Below are positions 44,073-52,400 of a stretch of 64,000 nt of DNA, one piece after another. The position numbers were made by a program, and so were the translations under genes. The stretch is from Halomonas sp. M20 (GTDB lineage Bacteria > Pseudomonadota > Gammaproteobacteria > Pseudomonadales > Halomonadaceae): contig NZ_JACNMQ010000008.1 of assembly GCF_020622265.1 (NCBI RefSeq), positions 85,772-149,771 on the forward strand, given 5' to 3'. The notes beneath the pieces were generated by a model. It saw only the letters and a list, made by a program, of their open reading frames with translations, was not told the DNA's origin and did not search any database. The stretch's first letter is position 1. The number at the start of each line of letters is the position of its first letter.

Positions 44073-45002
44073 ATGAGCTCTATCAGCGTAAGTCAGGCGC
44101 GCTTGCCGACTACCGTGGAAATTTCCGTTATAGACGAATATGGCGAGACCCGGCAACAGGCCATCGCTGCCGAGCGGGCGCTGACAGTGTATCTCAATCG
44201 TCGCGAGATCGTCACTCTGATGACTCTGGGTGCCGAACCCGAAGCATTGGTAATTGGCTATCTGCGCAATCAGGGGCTGATTGCTCGACGAGAGGATCTT
44301 CAGGCGGTGCAGGTCGATTGGGAAGTGGAAGCCGCAGCGGTCGTTACCCGACATCAACCCGAGGATCTCGAAGCGCGGCTGGCTCAGCGTACTGTCACTA
44401 CCGGCTGTGGCCAGGGCACTGTATTCGGAGGTCTGCTGGATGCCGCTTCCCTCAACCCCTTGCCCGAGACGCGGCTAGCACAATCCGTGCTCTACCGATT
44501 GCTCGACAACCTGGGCGCCTATAACGAAACCTATCGCAACGCCGGTGCCGTTCACGGCTGCGCCTCGTGTCATCAGGACCAGGTGCTCGATTTCGTCGAG
44601 GATGTTGGCCGGCACAATGCGGTAGATACCCTGGCAGGTCGTCAATGGTTACATGCAGATGAAGGATCCGTGGCGGGTGCCGGCGAAGCAGATGTCTTCT
44701 ATACCACTGGGCGTTTGACCTCGGAGATGGTACTCAAGGTGGCTCAGATGGGCATCAGTGTGCTGGTGTCGCGTTCCGGGGTAACGCAAAAAGGCGTCGA
44801 GCTGGCCCAGCGCTTCGGGGTATTGTTGATTGCTCGGGCCAAGGGCAAGCATTTCCAGGCCATTTACCATGCCGATCGTTTGATACTGGACAGCCCGCCG
44901 CCTCGACGACCCCAAAGCCGAAAGAGTCTTGAAGGATCCAGGCATTCCATATCGTCGTCTCGAGACAAGCCAAGTGATTTGTCTGCCCAGGAGGGAAGCT
45001 AG
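44073..45002 (+). CDS. fdhD: FdhD-like sulfur carrier for formate dehydrogenase
   Basis: A 309-residue FdhD family protein, expected to pass sulfur from IscS to the Mo cofactor of FdhA. The family block around VGRHNAVDTLAG and the FYTTGRLTSEMVLKVAQMGI and SRSGVTQKG parts are clear. The usual C-x-x-C (CGxCG) is changed here to TTGCGQG (C112 only), while a separate C163-x-x-C166 (GCASC) replaces the usual GGVHxAA. The ATG at 44073 has an AGGAGG at 9 nt. Its TAG shares a base with the GTG of the next gene. Confidence 0.85.
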   Translation: MSSISVSQARLPTTVEISVIDEYGETRQQAIAAERALTVYLNRREIVTLMTLGAEPEALVIGYLRNQGLIARREDLQAVQVDWEVEAAAVVTRHQPEDLEARLAQRTVTTGCGQGTVFGGLLDAASLNPLPETRLAQSVLYRLLDNLGAYNETYRNAGAVHGCASCHQDQVLDFVEDVGRHNAVDTLAGRQWLHADEGSVAGAGEADVFYTTGRLTSEMVLKVAQMGISVLVSRSGVTQKGVELAQRFGVLLIARAKGKHFQAIYHADRLILDSPPPRRPQSRKSLEGSRHSISSSRDKPSDLSAQEGS

Positions 45003-45931
45003 TGAGCGAAGCGGACAATCCCTTCCTCAACGTTCATCAGGTAGCAGAACTCTTGCATCTGAACGAAAAGAAGATCTACCAGCTAGCCAGCGATGGCGCC
45101 TTGCCGGCCACCAAGATTACCGGCAAATGGATTTTTCCACGCAGGTTGGTGGAGCATTGGATTCTCGAATCCTGTCATCACGGTGTGCTCACGGATCGCT
45201 TGATGATCACCGGTAGTGACGATCCGTTACTGGCTGCCATGGTCATGCGTCTCAACCAGCAGCAGCGCGGCCAGGCGTTCTACGGCCATAGCGTGACTGG
45301 TACACAGCTGGGTCTGGAACTCTTGTCTAAAGGCAGGGCGGACGTCTGCGCCATTCACTGGGGGCGCGCCGAGGAGAGTGAGCTTCGTCATCCGGCGCTG
45401 ATTCGCGGTCATCAAGGCTACCGTCACTGGGTTCTGGTCCGATTGTTCCGGCGCACTCAGGGGCTGATCATTCGCAGTGAGGATCGTCATTTATCCCTGC
45501 ATCCTCAGGGGTTTACCCATGGGCTTTCTGGTGCCAGCAGGCGTTGGGTAATGCGTCAGGAGGGAGCTGGCTCACAGCGTTTTCTGAAAGAGTGGTTGGC
45601 CGGCCAGCAATTGCGCCTCGAACAACTCAATTGCAATGCTATCGCCTATAGTGAAAGAGAGGTTGCCTCACTGATTGCGCGCAACGAGGCGGATATCGGT
45701 CCAGGTACCCTGTCCGCCGCCAACGAGTTCGGCCTGGGGTTCATACCGATGAGTGAAGAAGCCTTTGATCTGGTCACGCCTCGCAACGTCTATTTTCGTT
45801 CTTTGCTGCGTCAGTTGTTCGATTATCTGGACAGTGCGCCAGGGCTTGCTCTGGCTCAGTCCCTGGGCGGCTACTCGCTTGAAGAGTGTGGCAAGTTGTT
45901 ATGGCGGGGCGATGCGGTACAGCACGATTGA
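45002..45931 (+). CDS. HTH regulator with periplasmic-binding-like sensor domain
   Basis: A 309-residue one-component regulator. Residues about 8-55 are an excisionase/MerR-type HTH (LNVHQVAELLHLNEKKIYQLASDGALPATKITGKWIFPRR). Residues about 65-300 resemble a PBP-like (LysR/ModE-type) ligand domain, as seen in MoeA- or PBP_like_2-type HTH proteins. The ligand might be molybdate, tungstate or formate, judged from place only. GTG start overlapping fdhD suggests co-expression and control of this locus. Confidence 0.75.
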   Translation: MSEADNPFLNVHQVAELLHLNEKKIYQLASDGALPATKITGKWIFPRRLVEHWILESCHHGVLTDRLMITGSDDPLLAAMVMRLNQQQRGQAFYGHSVTGTQLGLELLSKGRADVCAIHWGRAEESELRHPALIRGHQGYRHWVLVRLFRRTQGLIIRSEDRHLSLHPQGFTHGLSGASRRWVMRQEGAGSQRFLKEWLAGQQLRLEQLNCNAIAYSEREVASLIARNEADIGPGTLSAANEFGLGFIPMSEEAFDLVTPRNVYFRSLLRQLFDYLDSAPGLALAQSLGGYSLEECGKLLWRGDAVQHD

Positions 45932-46060
45932 CTTTGGTTGAAGGCGGTCAGAAAACACTTGTATTACCGGAGTAGTCCAATTAGCGTTGCTCATCGTTGA
46001 ATATATGACACGAATACACCTGATAGCCCAATAAAATCAATAGATGCGAGGTGGCGACTG

Positions 46061-47497
46061 ATGACGGATTCAACTGCGGAGAACAAGCTGGCACGCGTGC
46101 TGGCGCGCAAGGACGTATTGGCGCTTGCCTTTGGCGCCATGATCGGCTGGGGCTGGATTGTTTTGACCGGCAGCTGGATACAGTCCGCAGGAAGCGTGGG
46201 TGCGATCACGGCCTTCGTGTTCGGTGGCATCGCCATCGTGCTGGTGGGGTTGACCTATGCAGAGCTGGCTTCCGCAATGCCTCAGGTGGGTGGCGAACAC
46301 GTCTACAGCTATCGGGCGCTGGGTCATTTTGCTTCGTTCATCTGTACCTGGACCATTGTGCTGGGGTACGTGAGCGTGGTCTCTTTCGAGGCCGTTGCGT
46401 TGCCGACCGTGGTCGAGCAGCTGTTTCCCAACTACGCCGTGGGCCATCTATGGACCATTGCCGGGTGGGACGTGACCGCCAGCTGGGTAGCGGTTGGCGT
46501 GGCGGGTTCGCTTGCCATGATGGTGATCAACTACGTTGGTATCCGCACCGCGGCGCTGGTACAGAAAGTGGTGACTGTGCTGATTCTGGTGGTAGGCGTC
46601 ATGTTCATCACCGGTGCACTCTTCACCGGCGACAGCGCTACCATGCAGCCTCTGTTCAGCGTCGAGAACGGTGTCATCGGCGGTATCATGACGGTACTGA
46701 TCATGGTGCCGTTCATGTTTGTCGGTTTCGACGTCATTCCTCAGGCCGCAGAGGAGATCAATCTGCCTTTTCGTGAAATCGGCCGGGTGCTCATGGCCTC
46801 CGTCATCCTCGCGGTGTTCTGGTATGCCCTGATCATTCTGGGCACTTCGTTGATGTTGAACCCACAGGCGCTGGCGAATAGTTCCCTGGCGGTGCCGGAT
46901 GCCATGCAGGCGGTGTTTGCCGCACCCTGGGCGGGCAACCTGATGGTGCTGGCGGGTATCGCAGGCATTATTACCAGCTGGAATGCCTTTTATATCGGTG
47001 GCTCCCGGGCAATCTTTGCCTTGGCCCATGCGGGCATGTTGCCCGCCTTTCTGGGCAAGCTGCATCCGCGCTATCGCACGCCGACCAATGCCATCCTGAT
47101 GATCGGCATCCTTTCAAGCATTGCACCATTCTTCGGTCGCCCGACCATGGTCTGGCTGGTGGATGCAGGCGGGTTAGGCATCGTTATCGCTTACTTTTTC
47201 GTCGCGCTTTCGTTTCTAGTGCTGCGCTATCGTGAGCCCCGGCTCAAGCGGCCTTTCATGGTGGCCCAGGGCAAGCTGGTCGGCGGATTAGCCGTCATTC
47301 TATCCCTGGGGATGGTGGTGCTGTATCTGCCCGGCAGCCCGTCGGCACTGCTACCTATCGAGTGGGTCGTGTTCGGTGGTTGGATGATTCTCGGGTTGAT
47401 CATGTATGCCTGGTCCCGTGTGCGCTACGGAACGGATTACGCCGCCAAGGTGATGCAGCGGGAGTTGGCCGGGGAGGATCCTTACGCCGGGCGTTGA
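46061..47497 (+). CDS. APC-family amino acid/polyamine permease
   Basis: A 478-residue inner-membrane transporter with 12 helices. The APC helix-1 motif is GAMIGWGWIVLTGSWIQSAG, and YAELASAMPQVGGEHVYSYRALG is the conserved helix 2-3 part. GFDVIPQAAEEI (helix 6) is typical of the group with YbaT/EutH-like and polyamine carriers. The substrate is not clear. GAGGTGG precedes the ATG. It converges with an XRE-cupin gene that may control it. Confidence 0.87.
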   Translation: MTDSTAENKLARVLARKDVLALAFGAMIGWGWIVLTGSWIQSAGSVGAITAFVFGGIAIVLVGLTYAELASAMPQVGGEHVYSYRALGHFASFICTWTIVLGYVSVVSFEAVALPTVVEQLFPNYAVGHLWTIAGWDVTASWVAVGVAGSLAMMVINYVGIRTAALVQKVVTVLILVVGVMFITGALFTGDSATMQPLFSVENGVIGGIMTVLIMVPFMFVGFDVIPQAAEEINLPFREIGRVLMASVILAVFWYALIILGTSLMLNPQALANSSLAVPDAMQAVFAAPWAGNLMVLAGIAGIITSWNAFYIGGSRAIFALAHAGMLPAFLGKLHPRYRTPTNAILMIGILSSIAPFFGRPTMVWLVDAGGLGIVIAYFFVALSFLVLRYREPRLKRPFMVAQGKLVGGLAVILSLGMVVLYLPGSPSALLPIEWVVFGGWMILGLIMYAWSRVRYGTDYAAKVMQRELAGEDPYAGR

Positions 47498-47512
47498 ATA
47501 TGCTTGGCAAGC

Positions 47513-47542
47513 AAGCCCTCGAATGATATCGAGGGCTTTTTT
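47513..47542 (+). terminator. Terminator after the APC permease
   Basis: Stem AAGCCCTCGA / TCGAGGGCTT with a 6-nt loop and a run of six T. It lies in front of the convergent regulator gene. Confidence 0.9.
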
Positions 47543-47551
47543 ATGAACAGT

Positions 47552-48214
47552 TTATGAGCAGTTCCGGGAAGCAGCGCTTTCCAGCGCAATTTCGGAAGAG
47601 GTGCACACCGACAATATCGTGGCGTCCTGCTCGCTGATCGAGATCAGAGCGTGGCCCATATCGCTGTCAAAGTAGAGACTGTCGCCTTGTTCCAAGCGCA
47701 GAGGTTCGTAGAACTCGGTATACAAACGCACGCAGCCGTCCAATACGATCAAGAACTCCTCGCCATCGTGGCGAACCCACTCGTTGAACTCCCTGAAATC
47801 CCGCGCCCGCACGATGGTCTTGAAGGGGATCATGCGTTTTTGTGCCAGCTGGCAGGACAGCAGTTCATGCTCATAGGTAGGGGTCGGATGCTGCTGCCCG
47901 TCGCCGCTTCGGGTCAAATCGCGTCGGCCCAGGGTATGAGCTTGTGTCTTGGGCGGGCTGAGCAGCTGCGGCAGATCGATTCCCAGTCCAGTGATGAGTT
48001 TCTGTACGGCAGTGAAGGTCGGCGATATCTGGTTGTTTTCGATCTTGGACAGAGTAGAGCGAGCGAGCCCAGTGCGCTGACTGACATCGTCCAGGGTCCA
48101 TCGGCTGGCCAGACGAATTTCCTTGAGCCGCTCCCCGAGGCGCAGAGGCTCGACGAAGGGTTTTCGGCCTGAAGCGATGCGCAGTGCGGTTTCCTGGTCG
48201 GTAGTAGCGGACAT
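47552..48214 (-). CDS. XRE-family regulator with C-terminal cupin
   Basis: A 220-residue protein. The HTH_3 domain is at about 24-80 (LGERLKEIRLASRWTLDDVSQRTGLARSTLSKIENNQISPT) and the cupin at about 135-205 (EEFLIVLDGCVRLYTE and LEQGDSLYFDSDMGHALIS). PuuR-like and SutR-like regulators share this layout and answer to polyamines or other small molecules. It sits between the APC permease and the HDAC-family gene, either of which may be its target. Confidence 0.87.
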   Translation of the reverse strand: MSATTDQETALRIASGRKPFVEPLRLGERLKEIRLASRWTLDDVSQRTGLARSTLSKIENNQISPTFTAVQKLITGLGIDLPQLLSPPKTQAHTLGRRDLTRSGDGQQHPTPTYEHELLSCQLAQKRMIPFKTIVRARDFREFNEWVRHDGEEFLIVLDGCVRLYTEFYEPLRLEQGDSLYFDSDMGHALISISEQDATILSVCTSSEIALESAASRNCS

Positions 48215-48321
48215 GATGAGTTCACTATAGGAAACAAAGTTTCCTGGATTCTAGCATACCTCTTGGCCTCAAACGCTCGATGAGGCTTCCGGTCCTTGGC
48301 TTGTTTCCTCTTTGCCTGAGC

Positions 48322-49308
48322 TTACCCCCTGGACAAGGGGGAGTCGTAGCGACAGGCATCCTCGCCATGCTTCTCGTGATAGGGCAGGCCCAGCAATCCC
48401 TTGACATGGGTCGTGGCGCATCTGCCCAGAGCCTCCGGGTTGTAGCCGCCTTCAAGCACCGACACCAAGCGATGATTGGCATAGCTCCGAGCCACGTCCA
48501 TGGCCAGGTTGGTGATCCAGTAATAATCCTCGTCTTCCAGACAGATATCCGCCATTGGGTCTTCCCGGTGGGCGTCGAAACCGGCGGAAACCAGTATCAA
48601 CTCCGGCCGATGGGCCTGCAGCGCCGGCAGCCAGTCGCGCTCGATTGTGCGACGAAAGGTACGGCTGTCACAGCCCGCATCCAATGGGGTACAGACCACG
48701 TTGTCCGCCTCCGGGCGTAGATAGCGCCAAGGGTAGAACGGGTACTGATAGCTAGTGCAGATGAGGATGTCCGGATCGTTGGCAAAGATATCGATGGTGC
48801 CATTGCACTGATGCACGTCGAAATCGAGTATGGCGATACGTTTGAGGCCGTACTTCGCTCGTGCGTGAGCGGCCCCGACCGCGACATTGTTGTAGAAACA
48901 GAAGCCCATGGCTTCCGTTGCTTCGGCATGATGCCCCGGCGGACGCACGGCACAAAATACGTTGTCCGCCTGCTGCCGAAAGACCTGGTCGATGCCGCGC
49001 ACCACGGAGCCGGATGCCAGGCGGGCAACATTGAGACTTTCCGGGTTCATGAAAGTGTCGTTGTCAAGATTGGTCAGCCCGCCGTGTTCGGGTACGCATT
49101 TGTCCAGAGAGCGCAAATGACGCTGCGGATGCACCAGAGTGAGCTGTTCGTCACTGGCCGGCTTGGCTTCGGACTGCATGGTCTGCTGCAGGATGCCTTC
49201 AAGGGCCATGCGCGCGAGTATCGCATCCAGGCGTTTGGGACTTTCCGGGTGTTCTGGCCCCATGTTGTGAAGAACGCAATGAGGATGCGTAATAAAGGAT
49301 GTGATCAT
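48322..49308 (-). CDS. Histone-deacetylase-family hydrolase
   Basis: A 328-residue zinc deacetylase of the HdaH/HDAC class II-like group (GPEHPESPKRLDAI). Catalytic histidines are H126-H127 (RPPGHHA). Zinc ligands are D164 and H166 in DFDVHQCNG and a later Asp in SAGFDAHREDP; the catalytic tyrosine is in LEGGYNPEALG. The usual HHGNG reads HQCNG here. It could remove acetyl groups from protein lysine or from acetylpolyamines. Divergent from pat and upstream of the XRE-cupin gene. The ATG at 49308 has a GGAGAA Shine-Dalgarno. Confidence 0.87.
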   Translation of the reverse strand: MITSFITHPHCVLHNMGPEHPESPKRLDAILARMALEGILQQTMQSEAKPASDEQLTLVHPQRHLRSLDKCVPEHGGLTNLDNDTFMNPESLNVARLASGSVVRGIDQVFRQQADNVFCAVRPPGHHAEATEAMGFCFYNNVAVGAAHARAKYGLKRIAILDFDVHQCNGTIDIFANDPDILICTSYQYPFYPWRYLRPEADNVVCTPLDAGCDSRTFRRTIERDWLPALQAHRPELILVSAGFDAHREDPMADICLEDEDYYWITNLAMDVARSYANHRLVSVLEGGYNPEALGRCATTHVKGLLGLPYHEKHGEDACRYDSPLSRG

Positions 49309-49321
49309 GACGGTTCTCCAC

Positions 49322-49340
49322 ACTGTTATGATGCAACAGT
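49322..49340. promoter_or_regulatory. Inverted repeat in the HDAC/pat divergent promoter region
   Basis: ACTGTT and AACAGT, seven bases apart, between the divergent genes. A related ACAGTGTT lies about 20 bp further on. It may be an operator for either gene; the binding protein is unknown. Confidence 0.3.
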
Positions 49341-49413
49341 AATCGGCAATGCGACTTACAGGACAGTGTTCTTAAGTCGTACACAAGCATGATTTTTCTG
49401 TCAGGAGATCGCC

Positions 49414-52158
49414 GTGGGTACCCGTTTTCTGCGCAACTTCTTCGAGCCGAACTCCGTGGTGGTGATTGGCGCCTCCGAAAAGAACAACTCCATGGGCGGG
49501 TTGGTGATTCGCAGTCTGCAGGAGGGCAAATTTCCGGGCTCCCTGTGGACAGTCAATCCCAGAGGCTACGATGCTGTCTTTGGTGTTCCATGCGTCAAGA
49601 AAGTGTTCGATCTGCCTCAGGCTCCGGACTTAGCGGTCGTATGCTCTCCGATGGTGACGGTGCCCGCGACGATAGAGCAGCTGGGGCGTCTCGGCGTCAA
49701 GGCGGTGCTGGTGCTTTCGGGCGGCTCTTTTCTGGATGAAAGTACCAGTAAGGAAGGGTCGATGCGTGAGCGGATGCTGGCGGCTGCCAGACGCTCCGGG
49801 ATTCGGGTGCTGGGACCCGAATGCATGGGGCTTATCGTTCCCGGCCGGCATCTTAATGCCACCTATTCCAGCCAGCCGGTCAAGACCGGCAAGGTCGCTT
49901 ATCTGGGCCAGTCCGGTATGCTCGGCAATGCCATGATCGATTGGGCTGCGGGGCAGGGCATCGGCTTCTCGCATCTGGTGACCCTGGGCGACAGCGTTGA
50001 TGTCATGCTTCCGGATCTGATCGACTACATTAATCAGAACTCCCCAGCGCAAGCTATTCTACTGCATCTGGAGCGTATCAACGATGCTCAGCATTTCATG
50101 ACGTCGCTGCGGGAAGCCTCGCGCAATCGCCTGGTTCTGGCGATCAAGAGTGGGCGTACGCCTGAATCGGATCTTTCCGGGCTTCCACCCACGCCAGGGG
50201 TCATCAATCGTGACAGCGTGTATGACGCGGCTCTGGCCCGTGCTGGGGTGGTACGCGTGGACAACTCCGATGAGCTGTTCGATGCTCTTGGCACCCTGTC
50301 TCGCATGCGTCCCTTGCGCGGCGATCGCCTGGCTATCGTCGCCAATGGGCTAGGGCCGGCGCTATTGGCCATCGATCGTTTGATTACCTCTGGGGGCAAG
50401 CTGGCGCAGTTTACCATTGGGACACGACAAGCGCTGCTGGAAAGCGATTTTGACATGAGTTTGCCCGGAAGCAATCCGGTGGATCTGGGCGGCAATGCCA
50501 CGCCGGAGAAGTTCGTCGGTGCTCTAGAGATCGTCGCCGCTGATGCCAATGTGGATGCGGTGCTGGTCGTGCATGCGCCAACCCGACTGGCACCCTCCAA
50601 GGCCACTGCACAAGCGGTCGTTGCCAATCGTAAGCGCTTCAAGCGTAATCTGCTCACCAGCTGGATGGGGTTGGAAGAGGCGCTGTCCGCGCGGCACGAG
50701 TGTCATCTGGCGGGTATCCCGACCTATATTTCACCCGAAAAAGCGGTCAAGGCGTTCATCCATATGGTGGATTACCAGCGGGTGCAGACACTGCTTCAGG
50801 AAACCCCGCCCAGCCTGCCCTTCGGGATCACGACTGACAATCGCCAGAAGTGCCATGGATTGATCGCCGAGGCCAAGGCGAGTGGTCGCGATCGCTTGAG
50901 CCACCAGAAGACTGGCGAAGTGCTTCAGGCCTACGGTATCCCGATAGCGCTTAGCCGCTATGTTGTCAGTGCGGAAGAAGCGGCAGCCGCTTTTGAAGAG
51001 TTGCAGGCACCGCTGGGACTCAAGGCGATCCATGAGCAAGGTTGTCTGCCTTACCATTATCCGAAATATCAGCGCAAGCCATCTTCTGGCTTGCTGCAGG
51101 ATTTGAACAGCGCCGGCGATGTTGCCAGCGGTGTGGAGCGTCTCCAGCACGAGATAAAGACGCAATTTCCGGATAGCGAGATACACTGCTATTGCTTGCA
51201 GCCCATGCAGCGGGGCAAGCACTCGATTCAACTGAGTGCGGGCATCACGCGAGACCCGGTGTTCGGTCCGGTCATCGTCTTCGGCATTGGCGGCTATCGC
51301 ACCAACGTGATGGCGGATCGCCATGTCGCCTTGCCACCCTTGAACATGACCCTGGCCGGCGATCTGATTGCCAATACCCATGCGGGCAAGTTGATTCTCG
51401 ACCACTCCCCGGATCCACAGCGAGATATCGACAGGTTGTGCCAACTGCTGGTCAAGCTTTCCCAGATGGCGTCAGATCTGCTCGAACTGCGCGGCCTCGA
51501 GATCAACCCGCTATTGCTCAACCGGGACGGCATGATCGCGGTGGATTTTGCTCTGGATCTGGGCGAGCCCGCCCGTCATGCCATCATGCCTTACCCGGAA
51601 GAGCTACGAGAATGGGTAACCCTCAAGAATGACATGCGGGTCGAGATCCGCCCGGTGCGAGGTGAGGATGCGCCGCTGATTACTGAATTCCATTCCCGGC
51701 TGTCCGAGGAGAGCATTCGCTTTCGCTATTTCCACAACAAGGCGGATCTGACCAAGCGGGATCTGGCGTTATTGGCTCAGATCAATTACGACCGTCAAAT
51801 GGCCTTCATCGCGGAACATACGCTAGAGGACGGAGAAAAAGAGATGCTTGGCGTGGTTCGGGTGTGGAACGATCCAGACAACATTCGCACGGAATTCTCC
51901 GTCATCATTCGCGATGACATGCAAGGCGTGGGTTTGGGCAGCGTACTGATGAAGAAGATGATCGGTTACTGCAAGAGCGTCGGCACTCTGGAGATGATCG
52001 GCAAGATCATGGTGGACAACCACCCCATGCGGGGGTTGATGAAGTACCTGGGATTCACCTCCCACTACAACATGGAAGAACAGGTAGTGGACGCGGTGCT
52101 GCGTCTCAACGAGCCGGATAACGATTGGCAGCGTCACCGTCTCGAAGCGCAACCTTGA
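49414..52158 (+). CDS. pat: Protein lysine acetyltransferase Pat (acyl-CoA synthetase-like + GNAT)
   Basis: A 914-residue protein. Residues about 1-700 resemble ADP-forming acetyl-CoA synthetase: a CoA-binding domain (VVVIGASEKNNSMGG), a succinyl-CoA-ligase-like domain (YLGQSGMLGNAMIDWA) and an ATP-grasp part. Residues about 735-895 are a GNAT domain (RPVRGEDAPLITEFH, then DMQGVGLGSVLMKKMIGYCKS). This layout is that of Salmonella Pat/YfiQ, which acetylates and switches off Acs and PrpE at the active-site lysine. The start is GTG at 49414 with CAGGAGA upstream. Confidence 0.92.
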   Translation: MGTRFLRNFFEPNSVVVIGASEKNNSMGGLVIRSLQEGKFPGSLWTVNPRGYDAVFGVPCVKKVFDLPQAPDLAVVCSPMVTVPATIEQLGRLGVKAVLVLSGGSFLDESTSKEGSMRERMLAAARRSGIRVLGPECMGLIVPGRHLNATYSSQPVKTGKVAYLGQSGMLGNAMIDWAAGQGIGFSHLVTLGDSVDVMLPDLIDYINQNSPAQAILLHLERINDAQHFMTSLREASRNRLVLAIKSGRTPESDLSGLPPTPGVINRDSVYDAALARAGVVRVDNSDELFDALGTLSRMRPLRGDRLAIVANGLGPALLAIDRLITSGGKLAQFTIGTRQALLESDFDMSLPGSNPVDLGGNATPEKFVGALEIVAADANVDAVLVVHAPTRLAPSKATAQAVVANRKRFKRNLLTSWMGLEEALSARHECHLAGIPTYISPEKAVKAFIHMVDYQRVQTLLQETPPSLPFGITTDNRQKCHGLIAEAKASGRDRLSHQKTGEVLQAYGIPIALSRYVVSAEEAAAAFEELQAPLGLKAIHEQGCLPYHYPKYQRKPSSGLLQDLNSAGDVASGVERLQHEIKTQFPDSEIHCYCLQPMQRGKHSIQLSAGITRDPVFGPVIVFGIGGYRTNVMADRHVALPPLNMTLAGDLIANTHAGKLILDHSPDPQRDIDRLCQLLVKLSQMASDLLELRGLEINPLLLNRDGMIAVDFALDLGEPARHAIMPYPEELREWVTLKNDMRVEIRPVRGEDAPLITEFHSRLSEESIRFRYFHNKADLTKRDLALLAQINYDRQMAFIAEHTLEDGEKEMLGVVRVWNDPDNIRTEFSVIIRDDMQGVGLGSVLMKKMIGYCKSVGTLEMIGKIMVDNHPMRGLMKYLGFTSHYNMEEQVVDAVLRLNEPDNDWQRHRLEAQP

Positions 52159-52205
52159 GTGCTGTAGCGATTATGAGTTCAGGATCGAGGACATGACGAA
52201 CTCGC

Positions 52206-52252
52206 AGTCGCCTGGAACATGGCAATCCTGATTTGATCCTGTCCAGGCGACT
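52206..52252. repeat. Inverted repeat after pat
   Basis: Perfect 11-base arms AGTCGCCTGGA and TCCAGGCGACT, 25 bases apart, 47 bp after the pat stop. The loop is long and no T run follows directly, so it may be a weak terminator or an mRNA 3'-end stem. Confidence 0.5.
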
Positions 52253-52275
52253 CCGTATGATACGGCCTCTATAAT
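52253..52275 (+). promoter_or_regulatory. Candidate proVWX promoter with palindrome at the spacer
   Basis: A perfect -10 (TATAAT, 52270-52275) lies about 125 bp before proV. No good -35 is seen at 16-18 bp; instead the palindrome CCGTAT-G-ATACGG (52253-52265) covers the spacer. The 70 bp downstream are strongly AT-rich. This would suit an activated or salt-controlled promoter, which is inference. Confidence 0.4.
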
Positions 52276-52400
52276 TTTAAATTATTAAAAAAAGATAAGA
52301 GCATCATTTTTTGATATGAATCGATAATTGTTGTCTTGTATCCCAATTGCTGGCGCTACTTTTGTCATTCGATACAAATAACCACAGAACGGATGAATCG

